Source of the DNA: DASSUW01 sp963803335
Lineage (GTDB): Bacteria; Actinomycetota; Thermoleophilia; Solirubrobacterales; Solirubrobacteraceae
Direction of reading: 5' to 3'
DNA: 64,000 nucleotides
NCBI GenBank assembly: GCA_963803335.1
Contig: CAWDME010000007.1
Location: forward strand, 372,001 to 436,000
A program made the position numbers and the translations under genes. The notes below the pieces were generated by a model, which was not told the DNA's origin, did no database searches, and was given only the letters and a program-made list of their open reading frames with translations. Position 1 is the first letter of the stretch; the number at the start of each line of letters is the position of its first letter. Shown here piece by piece: positions 7,892 to 16,319 of this stretch.

Positions 7892-9109
7892 ATGATTCGC
7901 GTCCCGCTCGCCGCCGCCCGTCGTCTCGCCGTCCAGGCTCAGCGCCTCGACGGCCCGGCCCCGCGCGGCCGGGCGGGTCGCGACGAGATCCTCGACCTCG
8001 TACGAGCGCTGCGCTGCCTGCAGCTCGATCCCACGAGTGCCGTGGCCCGCAACCACCTGCTCGTGGTGTTCAGCCGCCTCGGCCCGTTCGACCCGGCGAT
8101 CCTCGAGGGTCTCGTGTACGCGGACCGCGTGATGTTCGAGTACTGGGCGCACGAGGCGTCGATCGTGCTGGCCGAGGACCTGCCGCTGCATCGGTGGGAG
8201 ATGCGGACGTGGCCGCGCGGCGACAGCGCGTGGCGAAAGCGAGCACTGGAGTGGTGGAAGCTCAACGCCGACTTCCGGGCGCACCTGCTCGAACGGCTCC
8301 GTGACGACGGGCCGCTGCGGCTCACGGCGCTCGAAGATCGCTCCGTCGCGCCGTGGCTCTCCCAGGGCTGGACCGACCAGCGCAACGTGTCGCGCATGCT
8401 CGACCTGATGTGGGTGCGCGGCTACGTCGGGATCGCCGGCCGCGACGGCGGCCAGCGGCTGTGGGATCTGATGGAGCGCTGCCTGCCGCCCGACGCGCCG
8501 CAGGAGGAGCTCGACGACGAGCAGGTCACCCGCCGCTCCACGCTGCTCGCCCTCAAGGCGCTTGGCGTCGCCAGACCGCCGCACATCCGCAACCACTTCA
8601 CGCGCTACCGCTACCCGACGCTGCGGGCCACGCTCCAGCAGCTGCACGCGGAAGGGGTGATCGAGCGTGTGGAGGTCGAGGGCCTGAAGGGGGAGTGGTG
8701 GGTCCGCGCCGACGACATCGGCCAGCTGCAGTCACTCAACGGCGACTGGCGCGGCCGCACCGCGCTGCTCTCCCCGTTCGACAACGTGCTGTGCGACCGG
8801 GGCCGCACCGAGGAGCTGTTCGGCTTCAGCCACCGGCTGGAGATCTACACGCCGAAGGTCAAGCGCCGCTGGGGCTACTTCGTGCTGCCGATCCTCCACA
8901 ACGACCGGCTGATCGGGCGGGCCGATCTCCGCATCGACCGCAAGACGGGCCGCCTCGTCGCCCCCGCGATCCACCGCGAAGACAACGCTCCGAAGGGCAA
9001 GGGCATCGCCAAGGCCATCCGGCGCGAACTCGAGCGCCTCGCCGCCTGGCAGGGCGCGACCGACCTCGAGCTCCAGGCGGTCCCTGCCGCTTGGCCGCTT
9101 CGCGGCTAA
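7892..9109 (+). CDS. YcaQ/AlkZ-family winged-helix DNA glycosylase
   Basis: A 405-residue protein matching the HTH_42/YcaQ family of monofunctional DNA glycosylases that unhook interstrand crosslinks and excise bulky alkyl adducts. The catalytic Q-Phi-D motif appears as CLQLDPT (Gln and Asp near residues 44-46). The conserved LSPFDNVLCDR block near residue 290 and the C-terminal REDNAPKGKG segment are also family features. Length matches E. coli YcaQ (about 400). Acts in the cytoplasm on damaged DNA. It stands alone; its stop overlaps the convergent small membrane protein by 4 bp. Confidence 0.87.
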   Translation: MIRVPLAAARRLAVQAQRLDGPAPRGRAGRDEILDLVRALRCLQLDPTSAVARNHLLVVFSRLGPFDPAILEGLVYADRVMFEYWAHEASIVLAEDLPLHRWEMRTWPRGDSAWRKRALEWWKLNADFRAHLLERLRDDGPLRLTALEDRSVAPWLSQGWTDQRNVSRMLDLMWVRGYVGIAGRDGGQRLWDLMERCLPPDAPQEELDDEQVTRRSTLLALKALGVARPPHIRNHFTRYRYPTLRATLQQLHAEGVIERVEVEGLKGEWWVRADDIGQLQSLNGDWRGRTALLSPFDNVLCDRGRTEELFGFSHRLEIYTPKVKRRWGYFVLPILHNDRLIGRADLRIDRKTGRLVAPAIHREDNAPKGKGIAKAIRRELERLAAWQGATDLELQAVPAAWPLRG

Positions 9110-9273
9110 TGCCTATCGGCGTGACGCGCGAACAAGGCGGCCACCAGAACGACCGGCGCCGCGCACGCAAGGATCAGCAGTAGGACCAGCACGACCGGTC
9201 CGATCGCAAAGGCCACGAGCAGTAGCAGGAGCAGCGCCAGTACGGCGCCGGAAATCACCAACGCAGCGGTCAC
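9106..9273 (-). CDS. Small two-helix membrane protein
   Basis: A 55-residue protein starting at a GTG at 9273, supported by a GGAGGTGG Shine-Dalgarno at 9279-9286 with 5 nt spacing. Nearly the whole chain is two Leu/Val/Ala-rich membrane helices (residues 4-24 and 25-48) and a short basic tail, ARHADRH. No family recognised. The strong ribosome site and hydrophobic composition argue that it is expressed. It is convergent with the glycosylase gene. Confidence 0.6.
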   Translation of the reverse strand: MTAALVISGAVLALLLLLLVAFAIGPVVLVLLLILACAAPVVLVAALFARHADRH

Positions 9274-9458
9274 CGTGTCCACCTCCGTCGCATTCGACGT
9301 CTCGACCGTAGGTCGGCACCGGGCGCCTGTCATCCGTGCAGTCGCGCAGCTCGCCCGAGGGTGACTACGGACGCGCCGGCTGGTTCTGGCAGCGGCCCGA
9401 AGTGCCGGCCGCTCCGGCCCCCTGGCCCCACGTCGCGGACTAGCCATAGGTCGAGTAT

Positions 9459-9483
9459 CGATATGTCGATGATCGATGTATCG
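9459..9483. promoter_or_regulatory. PadR operator candidate, 25-bp dyad
   Basis: A 25-bp imperfect palindrome with arms CGATA-x2-TCGAT and ATCGA-x2-TATCG around a single central base at 9471. It is AT-rich for this genome and ends 8 bp before the PadR start codon. PadR repressors usually bind such a dyad over their own promoter, so autoregulation of the PadR-membrane protein pair is likely. Confidence 0.6.
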
Positions 9484-9491
9484 TCGCCGGC

Positions 9492-9815
9492 ATGGAGTTC
9501 CGGATGCCGAGCTACATCACGCTCGCGACCCTGCTCGACGGCCCGCTGCACGGGTACGCGATCGTGCGCCGCGCCGCCGAGCTCTCCGGCGGCGAGGTCC
9601 GGCCGTCGACCGGCACGCTGTACGCGCTCCTGGATCGTGCGATCGCCGAGCACTTGGTCGTCGCCGGCGAGCCGTACGTCGAGAACGGGCGCGAGCGGCG
9701 CGACTACGCGCTCACGCCGGAGGGCCGGCACGAGCTGGAGGCCGAGACGCGCCGGCTCGAGCGCGCGGCGCGGACGGTGTCGCGCCGGCTGCGCGCCACG
9801 GCGGTGAGGGCATGA
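9492..9815 (+). CDS. PadR family transcriptional regulator
   Basis: A 107-residue winged-helix protein, the standard length for the short PadR-s2 class. The signature LLDGPLHGYAIVRRAAELSG followed by VRPSTGTLYALLDRAIAEHLV and RRDYALTPEGR is diagnostic. The dimerisation helix is the C-terminal ETRRLERAARTVSRRL. Its TGA overlaps the next ATG (ATGA), so it is co-translated with the membrane protein that follows. A 25-bp dyad lies directly upstream. Confidence 0.93.
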   Translation: MEFRMPSYITLATLLDGPLHGYAIVRRAAELSGGEVRPSTGTLYALLDRAIAEHLVVAGEPYVENGRERRDYALTPEGRHELEAETRRLERAARTVSRRLRATAVRA

Positions 9816-10624
9816 ACCGCGAGCGCGCGGCCCGCGCGGCCCTGCTCGCCTATCCGCCGGACGTGCGCGAGCGCGTCGGCCACGAGATGACGGCAACGCT
9901 GCTCGACGCGAGCGCGGGCTCGCGCACGCGCTTTGCCCGCGAGCTCGCCGCCCTCACCCGCGCGGGATTCAACGCGCGCGGTCAGCGCACGGCGGCGATC
10001 GGGACGCGCCGGGTCCTGGCCGATGGCGTGTGCCTGGCCGCCGTGTGGCTGATGACGCTCGACCTGAGCACGCTGCTCTCGCAGAGGGCGCGTGGCTTCG
10101 AGGACCCGCTCCTGGCACCGTGGTCGCTTGTCCTGCTCGGCGTCGCTCTCGCACTCGCCCTCGTCGGCTACGACCGGCTGGCGGGAGCCGCGGCACTGGT
10201 GTGGACGGCCGCGCGCTTCCCGGCGCTGCTCGACCACCATCCCGGGATGGGCGTCGTTGTCCTCGCCGTCACGCTCCCGTCCGTCGCGTGCTTCGCGGTG
10301 CTTGTGATCGCGCCACGCCGCCGCCCGCCCGACCCACGCCGCCTCGCCTGGCTGCTGGTCCCCGCGACGCTCGTCGCGACGTTCGGGCCGCCGCAATACG
10401 ACCAGTCACCGCTGCTGCTCGCGCTTGTGACCATCGTGACGCTGCTCGTCGTCGTATACGCACTCGCGACGCTCGCCGCGGATCCGCGCATCGCGATCGC
10501 CGGCGCCATTCCGCTTCTCATCGTCACCGGGGGCTCAGCGGTGGTGCTGGCGCTCGCCGCGCTCCTCGTCCTCGCCACCGCGGTGGCACGCCTTCGCCAA
10601 CTGGGACGGCGGGCGCCGGTCTAG
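9812..10624 (+). CDS. PadR-coupled polytopic membrane protein
   Basis: A 270-residue protein. Residues 1-60 are a soluble, Arg-rich lead (LLAYPPDVRERVGHEM), of the kind found on membrane proteins paired with PadR regulators. About six hydrophobic segments follow between residues 68 and 260. Such pairs often respond to envelope stress or antibiotics, but no substrate can be read from this sequence. It overlaps the PadR stop by 4 bp and depends on the same promoter. Confidence 0.75.
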   Translation: MNRERAARAALLAYPPDVRERVGHEMTATLLDASAGSRTRFARELAALTRAGFNARGQRTAAIGTRRVLADGVCLAAVWLMTLDLSTLLSQRARGFEDPLLAPWSLVLLGVALALALVGYDRLAGAAALVWTAARFPALLDHHPGMGVVVLAVTLPSVACFAVLVIAPRRRPPDPRRLAWLLVPATLVATFGPPQYDQSPLLLALVTIVTLLVVVYALATLAADPRIAIAGAIPLLIVTGGSAVVLALAALLVLATAVARLRQLGRRAPV

Positions 10625-10743
10625 GTCACGGCTCGCCGAGTAGGGCGGGCCGCGAACGCGTACTTTCCGCGCGAGGACTGCGGGCGACTCCGATCGCCAA
10701 CGGGCCGTCGTCCGGCCATGCTGCTGAGCGAAGGTGGCTCCGG

Positions 10744-11172
10744 ATGCGACGCGCAGCACAAGCGACAACCATCGGTTTCGCGGCCCTCGCGACGTTCGAG
10801 GTCGCGCTCGCGGCCGGCGCTCCTCTCGGCGATGCCGCCTGGGGTGGCGCGCACTCGCATCTGACAACGGGGCAGCGTCTGGCGAGCGCCACCGCGGCGG
10901 CCTTCTGGATCGCGGCGATCTTCGTCGTACGCGGGCGCGCCGCGGGTCGGACCGAGCGTGGCTACCGCTGGGGCACGTGGGCGATCGCCATCCTCCTCGG
11001 GCTTTCGGCGTTGGCGAACCTCGGGTCCGAGAGCTCGTGGGAGAACTACCTGCTCGCCCCCGTCGCGCTCATCCTGGCGGGGCTGTGCATCGCCGTGGCG
11101 CGCACGCAGGGCCGACCCTGGCGGCGGGTTAGCAGCGGCCCAACGAGTGGTCGACGAGCATCGCGCGGGTGA
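10744..11172 (+). CDS. Four-helix membrane protein, unknown function
   Basis: A 142-residue protein from the ATG at 10744, preceded by a GAAGGTGG ribosome site. Four hydrophobic segments are visible, with a conserved-looking AAGAPLGDAAWGG loop after TM1 that I recall from many small actinobacterial membrane proteins of unknown role. The last 14 codons, rich in Arg and Ser, overlap the convergent GH8 gene by 44 bp. No operon partner. Confidence 0.65.
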   Translation: MRRAAQATTIGFAALATFEVALAAGAPLGDAAWGGAHSHLTTGQRLASATAAAFWIAAIFVVRGRAAGRTERGYRWGTWAIAILLGLSALANLGSESSWENYLLAPVALILAGLCIAVARTQGRPWRRVSSGPTSGRRASRG

Positions 11173-12115
11173 GGTCGACCCAGGCGGCGCCGTAGTAGGT
11201 CGGGTGCTCGGCGTCGAGCTTGGCGGCGCGGTCGAGCAGTTCGTGCGCGGCGTCCCCGTGACCGGCGGCCTGGGCGGCCGCGGCGGCGCCGGCCAGCGCG
11301 GCCGGGTGCTCGGCGGACGTCAAGGGCGTGCCGTCGAGCGCTCGCCGCGAGGCGCCCGGGTCGTGCTGCAGCCGCGGCCACATCTTCGCCGCGAGCTCGC
11401 GGTCGGCGGGATCGCACGACTCGGCGAGGCGGATCGGCGTGCGGACCGCGTCGTACGAGTAGGCCGTGTCGCCGCCCGAGGGCGGCCCGGAGGGCACGAC
11501 GCCGTAGGGCTGCACGCGCGCCCAGTCGGGCGGCAGGCCATCCGCGACGAGCCGGTCGGTCAGCACCCGCGACGACTCCTCGATCTTCGGGAACCCCAGC
11601 TCCTGGTACGCCCGCGGCGACCAGTACGAGGGGTTCACGACCGCGTGGCCGCGCGCCCAGCGGCCGGCGACCAGCACCGTGCGGTCGGCCGCCCACGTCG
11701 TCTCGTCGCTCACGATCGCCCGGACGAGCTTCCGGCTCTCGGACCGGTAGCGGCCCGAGCCGAAGCGGTCGGCGGCGAGCGCGAGGGCGCGGGCGGCGTC
11801 GAGGTCGGCGTCGGTCGCCGGCTCGTCGGAGACCACGTGGCCGCCGGCCCAGCGCCACGAGAGCAGCCCGTCCGGACGCTGCAGGTGCGCCTGCGTCCAG
11901 CCCCAGACACGGTCGAAGCGCGTGCGATCGTCGGCGGCGACCGACAGCAGCATCGCGTACGCCTGACCCTCGGAGACGGTGTCGCCCCCCTGGTCGTGGC
12001 GGACGACGCGGCCGTCGGGCTCCACGTAGCGATCGAGGAAGCCTCCGGGCGCGGAGGACTTGCCGCACCCAGAAAGGACGGCGAGCGCGATGACTGTGAG
12101 AGCGAGGCGCCTCAC
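11129..12115 (-). CDS. Glycoside hydrolase family 8 lipoprotein (endo-beta-glucanase type)
   Basis: A 328-residue lipoprotein from a GTG at 12115 that overlaps the upstream stop (GTGA). The lipobox LSGC is at residues 14-17. GH8 features are clear: TVSEGQAYAML near residue 47, carrying the family's catalytic Glu, and ATDADLDAARALA near 100, carrying the conserved Asp. GH8 enzymes such as BcsZ cleave beta-1,4-glucan during bacterial cellulose export. Its place as last gene of an operon with a cellulose-synthase-like GT2 fits a role in trimming or releasing the exported polymer outside the membrane. The length is typical. Confidence 0.9.
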   Translation of the reverse strand: MRRLALTVIALAVLSGCGKSSAPGGFLDRYVEPDGRVVRHDQGGDTVSEGQAYAMLLSVAADDRTRFDRVWGWTQAHLQRPDGLLSWRWAGGHVVSDEPATDADLDAARALALAADRFGSGRYRSESRKLVRAIVSDETTWAADRTVLVAGRWARGHAVVNPSYWSPRAYQELGFPKIEESSRVLTDRLVADGLPPDWARVQPYGVVPSGPPSGGDTAYSYDAVRTPIRLAESCDPADRELAAKMWPRLQHDPGASRRALDGTPLTSAEHPAALAGAAAAAQAAGHGDAAHELLDRAAKLDAEHPTYYGAAWVDLTRAMLVDHSLGRC

Positions 12116-13641
12116 GTCGGCGCGGGGATCACTCGCGGAGCGCTCGGGGCGGGCAGCGGCCGGCGGCGCAGCGCCGGCATCACGCCCGCCAACAGCACCG
12201 CGACGTGCAGCCCGGCGAACGCGACGTTGTTCAACGTCGCGGGGTCGCGGTCGCGCTGCAGGCCGTACGCGGCGACCGCGCACAGCACCGCCATCGCGAC
12301 CAGCGCCGGCGCCACCGCGCGCGGCTGGCGCCCCTCGGCGCCCTCCTTCGGCGTCACCACGAACCCGCCGCGGCGGCCGAGCAGCGTCAGCACGGTCGAC
12401 TGCACGTGGATCCAGAAGCTCGCCGCCTGCAGCGCGAACGCCTTGAACGTGTAGGTGCCGCCGCCGAGCACGGTCACCGCGAGCAGCGACAGCCCGAAGT
12501 ACGGCGCGAAGTGCCCGAGGAACTGATCCGCCGACGTGGCGGCCAGCGGCTGCGCGCCGGTCAGCAGCCGGATGACCGGGAAGCTCATGTAGACGAGCAC
12601 GGTCCAGCCCGACAGGAAGAACGACGCCGACAGCAGGTACTGCACCTTCTGGCGCAGCGGCAGGCGCGAGCGCAGGACCGCGGGGAGCGCCCCGAGGCAG
12701 CCGCGCGACCAGCGCTGCTGCTGCGAGACGTACGAGGTCATGTCCTCCGGCCCGAGCCCGTGCGCGAGCACCTCCGGCACGTAGCGCGAGCGCCAGCCGC
12801 GCTCATGCAGCCGGATCGATAGCTCGAAGTCCTCGGTCACCGACTCGAGCGGGAAGCCGCCAACGTCCTCCAGCGCGGTCCGCCGGAAGACGACGTTGGT
12901 GCCGCAGCAGAACATCGCGTCATGGCCGTCCTTGCCGCGCGCGATCGGGCCGAAGAACAGCGCCTGCTGGCCCCACGCGGCGGCGGGAATCTCGCCGCGG
13001 TCCCAGTTGGCGTAGTACTGCGGCGCCTGCGCGAACGCGACGCGCGCGTCGCCGAAGCAGCCGAGCGTCGCCTCCAGGAACTCCGGCGTGGGCACGTGAT
13101 CGCAGTCGAGCACGACCACGAAGGGCGCATCGGTCACCGCGAGCGCGTGGTTGATGTTCCCGGCCTTCGCGCCCGTGTGGTCGGCGCGGCGCAGGTAGCC
13201 GAGCCCGAGCCGCGAGGCCATTGCCGCGACCTCGTCGCTGTCGCCGTCGTCGAGGACCCAGACGCGCACGTCGGCACCGGTCATCTCGCTCGCGGCGCGC
13301 ACGGTCGGCTCGACGACGGACACCGGCTCGTCATAGACCGGCACGAACACGTCGACGCGCGGCGGCGGACCGTCCCATACGGGGCGCCGCCACGGCCGCT
13401 CGCGCGCGCAGGTCCACCAGAACCCCAGCGCCTGCGCGGCGTTGAACAGCTCGGCGCCGAGCAGCAGCGCGTACAGCACGGGATGACCGATGCGCTGCGG
13501 CTGCAGCAGCCAGGCGAAGTAGAACAGGGCCAGCGGCACCGTGGCGATCAGCAGGAAGCGGATCCAGCGGCGGCGCGTGCCCCCGGAGCCGGCGGCGGAC
13601 CAGTCCGGCCGCCGCAGGCGGGTGTCGGTGATGGTCGTCAT
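12112..13641 (-). CDS. Cellulose-synthase-like processive GT2
   Basis: A 509-residue membrane glycosyltransferase, coupled to its neighbours by ATGA/GTGA overlaps at both ends. Two N-terminal membrane segments precede a cytosolic GT-A domain with all processive GT2 motifs: DDGDSDEV (D), DCDHVP (DxD), VTEDFEL (TED) and QQQRWSRG (QxxRW). Four to six further membrane segments follow from about residue 330. This is the BcsA/CesA catalytic layout and implies synthesis and channelling of a beta-glucan-like chain across the membrane. No PilZ domain is evident at the C-terminus, so c-di-GMP control like that of BcsA is not indicated. Confidence 0.9.
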   Translation of the reverse strand: MTTITDTRLRRPDWSAAGSGGTRRRWIRFLLIATVPLALFYFAWLLQPQRIGHPVLYALLLGAELFNAAQALGFWWTCARERPWRRPVWDGPPPRVDVFVPVYDEPVSVVEPTVRAASEMTGADVRVWVLDDGDSDEVAAMASRLGLGYLRRADHTGAKAGNINHALAVTDAPFVVVLDCDHVPTPEFLEATLGCFGDARVAFAQAPQYYANWDRGEIPAAAWGQQALFFGPIARGKDGHDAMFCCGTNVVFRRTALEDVGGFPLESVTEDFELSIRLHERGWRSRYVPEVLAHGLGPEDMTSYVSQQQRWSRGCLGALPAVLRSRLPLRQKVQYLLSASFFLSGWTVLVYMSFPVIRLLTGAQPLAATSADQFLGHFAPYFGLSLLAVTVLGGGTYTFKAFALQAASFWIHVQSTVLTLLGRRGGFVVTPKEGAEGRQPRAVAPALVAMAVLCAVAAYGLQRDRDPATLNNVAFAGLHVAVLLAGVMPALRRRPLPAPSAPRVIPAPT

Positions 13642-16319
13642 CGGCTGAACTCCCAGGTCGTGATCTGCGGGACCGACTCGCGGTGCACCAGGTGGTGCCG
13701 GCGCGAGAGGCGCTTCACGGCATCGCGGGCCGCCGCGCGGAACTGCGGCTTGTCCTGGAAGCTGGCGAGGACGAAGACCTTGCGGCCGCGGCGCGGCTCG
13801 GGCAGGTCCTGGCCCATCGGCTGCAGCTTCAGGCCCTCGTGCTCGTAGTACCCGACCACGTGGTCGAGGTAGGACGGCGTGAAGACGATCACGTCGCCCG
13901 GCTGCGCGCGGGCCTCGATGTCGTGCACCGCGGTCTTGAAGTCGTAGACGCGCGGGTTGGAGCCGTTGAGCTGCTGGTCGGCGAGCCCGAGGCCGAGCAC
14001 GACCGCGGCGAGCGCCGTCGCAGTCGCGATCACCACCGGCCGCCGCGGCCAGCTCGTCAGCGCACGCGCGATCAGCATCAGCGCCAGCGGGACGACGCCG
14101 ATGAAGTAGCGCACCTCGAACACGAACGGCTTGAGCTGGCCGAGGACGAACAGCCCGATCGCCGGCAGCAGGGCGCAGCCGACGACCAGCAGCGTCGTCC
14201 ACGAGCGGCCGCGGCCGAGCAGCGCCAGCGCGAGCAGCACGCCGAGCGGCCACAGCGCGGCGATGGCGGTCATCGTCCCGTCGGAGTGGTAGCCGAGCAC
14301 CGCCCACGCGAAGTTCGTCAGGGCGGCGTACGCGCCCGGCCGCGCCTGCGGGTCGATCGTGCCGCCGCCGGTCTGCGTCGGTTGCTGGAAGCCCTTGCCG
14401 GCCGCCTCGTTGGCTGTGAACTGGTAGTGCGCGAACGGCGCGAGCGGCGCCAGCAGCAGTGCGAGCAGCAGCGTCCATGCGAGCAGGCGGCGCAGTGGCA
14501 GCGCGCCTCGGACCACCGCCACGGCGAAACCGAGCATCTGGGTCGCCACGAACAGCGCCCCGAAGTACTGCGTGTAGACGAGCGCGGCCGCCGAGAGAAC
14601 GAAGCCGAGCCAGGAGGCGGTGCCGGCGCCGCGGATCACGCGCACCTGCATCCACAGCGACAGCAGCGCGAAGACCATGAACAGCGCGTACATGCGCGCC
14701 TCGTCCGCGTACCAGACCGCGAACGGGGCGACGGCGGCGAGCGTCGCCGCGGCCATGCCCGCGCGCTTGTCATACAGGTCGGTCGCCGCGCCGTAGAGCA
14801 CGGGGATCATCGCGGTGGCGGCGATCAGCGAGGGCACGCGCACGGCCAGCTCACCGTCGCCGAGCAGCCGGACCGTGCCCCAGAGCAGGATGTGATGCAG
14901 GGGCGGGTGGACGTCGGTCATCCGCAGGTTCGTGAGCATGTCGCCCAGCGGCATCTGCGCCTGGTGGATCGAGATCGCCTCGTCGAGCCAGATGCCGCGC
15001 GTGGCGATCAGGCGCAGCGCCAGGCCGCCGAGCGCGATCGCGCCGACAACGAGGACGTCACGGCGGACCGCGATCCGCGGCATCGTCAGCGCGGCGGCGC
15101 CGGCGGTGAGCGTAGTGGTGGCGATCAGCGTGGCGGTCGCGACACCGGCCGCGTCGTCGCCGAGCGCGACGATCAGGCCCGCGTGCAGCAGCGCGACCGG
15201 TGCCAGCAGCGCCACCGCGCGGCGCGCCGTGCGGCCGGCGCAGGCGTGCGCGACGAGCACGCGCGCCACGCCGAGCAGGGCCATCGCGAGCACGTACGGG
15301 ACTGCCAGCGCGCCGACCTCCTCGTAACGGCTGCCGAAGACGGCGCTCACGAGCACGCCCGGCGAGATCGCCACCACAGCGACGGCGCCGACCCCGAGCA
15401 GGGCGGCGACGAGCAGGGCCGCGCGCAGCGCGTCGCGCCCGGCGCGCGGGAGCAGCATCAGCGGAACCGTCGTCGTCGCGAACGCGGCCACGCCCCCGAG
15501 GGTCGAGAGCACGGCGAAGCGGCCCGCCTCGTCGGCGTCGAGCAGCGCGTTGGCGAACAGCACGTCCTGGTTCTGGATCACGGCGAGCAGCAGGAATGCG
15601 GCGACCGCGACGCCCGGGCGCGCCGAGCCGGTCGGCGCGGGCGCAACCTCGGGCACCTGACGCGCCGGCAGGTGCGCGACGGCAAGCGCCGCCCAGCCGG
15701 CCACGACGACGGCGATCGCGCCGCCGACCGCGCCGAGGGCGGCGGCCAGCGCGACGCCGATCGACAGCCGCACCGCCGGCTCGGCGAGCAGGCTGCCGAC
15801 CACGCGCGTGCGCCGCCCCAGCCCGTACAGCCGGCCGCGGTCGAGCGCGAGCAGGCCAGCGGTGGGCGCCGCAGCGGCCGCGGCCACCAGCAGCACCGGT
15901 GAAAGGTCGAGCAGGCTGCCGAGCGGGATCGACAGCGCGGCGAGCACGCCGCCGACCGCGGCGCCGCCGATCAAAGCGCGGCGGCGCGCACGGGCGGCGA
16001 GGTCGGGCGCCAGCGCGCTGCCGGCGCTGAGGCTGCCGGCGGGCACGTGGATCAGCAGGTAGAGCGCGAGGAACGCCGCCAGCTCGGCGAACGCGCCGGG
16101 CGCGAGCAGCCGTGCCGCGACGAGCGCGAACACGAGGTTGCCGACGCCGGCACCGAGCTGGCCGCCGGCGACGGCGAGCTGCTCGCCCGCCAGGCGGCCG
16201 ACCTCGACCGCCGACTCGCGCCGCGTGCGCGCGGGATGCCCCGGGCGGCGCGGCGGCGGCAGGTGGCGTCGTGGGCGACGCGGTGTGGTCGTGCGGTGGT
16301 CGGTCGGGGTGATGCTCAT
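13638..16319 (-). CDS. Fusion of polysaccharide flippase and GT39-like glycosyltransferase
   Basis: An 893-residue protein with more than 20 predicted membrane segments and two recognisable halves. Residues about 45-430 look like a Wzx/MATE-type flippase (LAGEQLAVAGGQLGAGVGN, then 12 or so helices). Residues about 435-893 look like a GT39/ArnT-type lipid-linked-sugar transferase: WLDEAISIHQ carries the catalytic-type Asp-Glu, and DVHPPLHHILLW is the conserved HPPL loop. Flippase and transferase are normally separate proteins. The frame is continuous with no slip. It overlaps both neighbours by ATGA and would export and modify the lipid-linked product of this operon. Confidence 0.85.
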   Translation of the reverse strand: MSITPTDHRTTTPRRPRRHLPPPRRPGHPARTRRESAVEVGRLAGEQLAVAGGQLGAGVGNLVFALVAARLLAPGAFAELAAFLALYLLIHVPAGSLSAGSALAPDLAARARRRALIGGAAVGGVLAALSIPLGSLLDLSPVLLVAAAAAAPTAGLLALDRGRLYGLGRRTRVVGSLLAEPAVRLSIGVALAAALGAVGGAIAVVVAGWAALAVAHLPARQVPEVAPAPTGSARPGVAVAAFLLLAVIQNQDVLFANALLDADEAGRFAVLSTLGGVAAFATTTVPLMLLPRAGRDALRAALLVAALLGVGAVAVVAISPGVLVSAVFGSRYEEVGALAVPYVLAMALLGVARVLVAHACAGRTARRAVALLAPVALLHAGLIVALGDDAAGVATATLIATTTLTAGAAALTMPRIAVRRDVLVVGAIALGGLALRLIATRGIWLDEAISIHQAQMPLGDMLTNLRMTDVHPPLHHILLWGTVRLLGDGELAVRVPSLIAATAMIPVLYGAATDLYDKRAGMAAATLAAVAPFAVWYADEARMYALFMVFALLSLWMQVRVIRGAGTASWLGFVLSAAALVYTQYFGALFVATQMLGFAVAVVRGALPLRRLLAWTLLLALLLAPLAPFAHYQFTANEAAGKGFQQPTQTGGGTIDPQARPGAYAALTNFAWAVLGYHSDGTMTAIAALWPLGVLLALALLGRGRSWTTLLVVGCALLPAIGLFVLGQLKPFVFEVRYFIGVVPLALMLIARALTSWPRRPVVIATATALAAVVLGLGLADQQLNGSNPRVYDFKTAVHDIEARAQPGDVIVFTPSYLDHVVGYYEHEGLKLQPMGQDLPEPRRGRKVFVLASFQDKPQFRAAARDAVKRLSRRHHLVHRESVPQITTWEFSR

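Noticed and set aside
12112..14655. Minus-strand frame of 847 codons starting at 14655
   Set aside because: Only the part from 13641 encodes the GT2; the upstream part is Arg/Ala-rich shadow of the flippase-GT39 gene.
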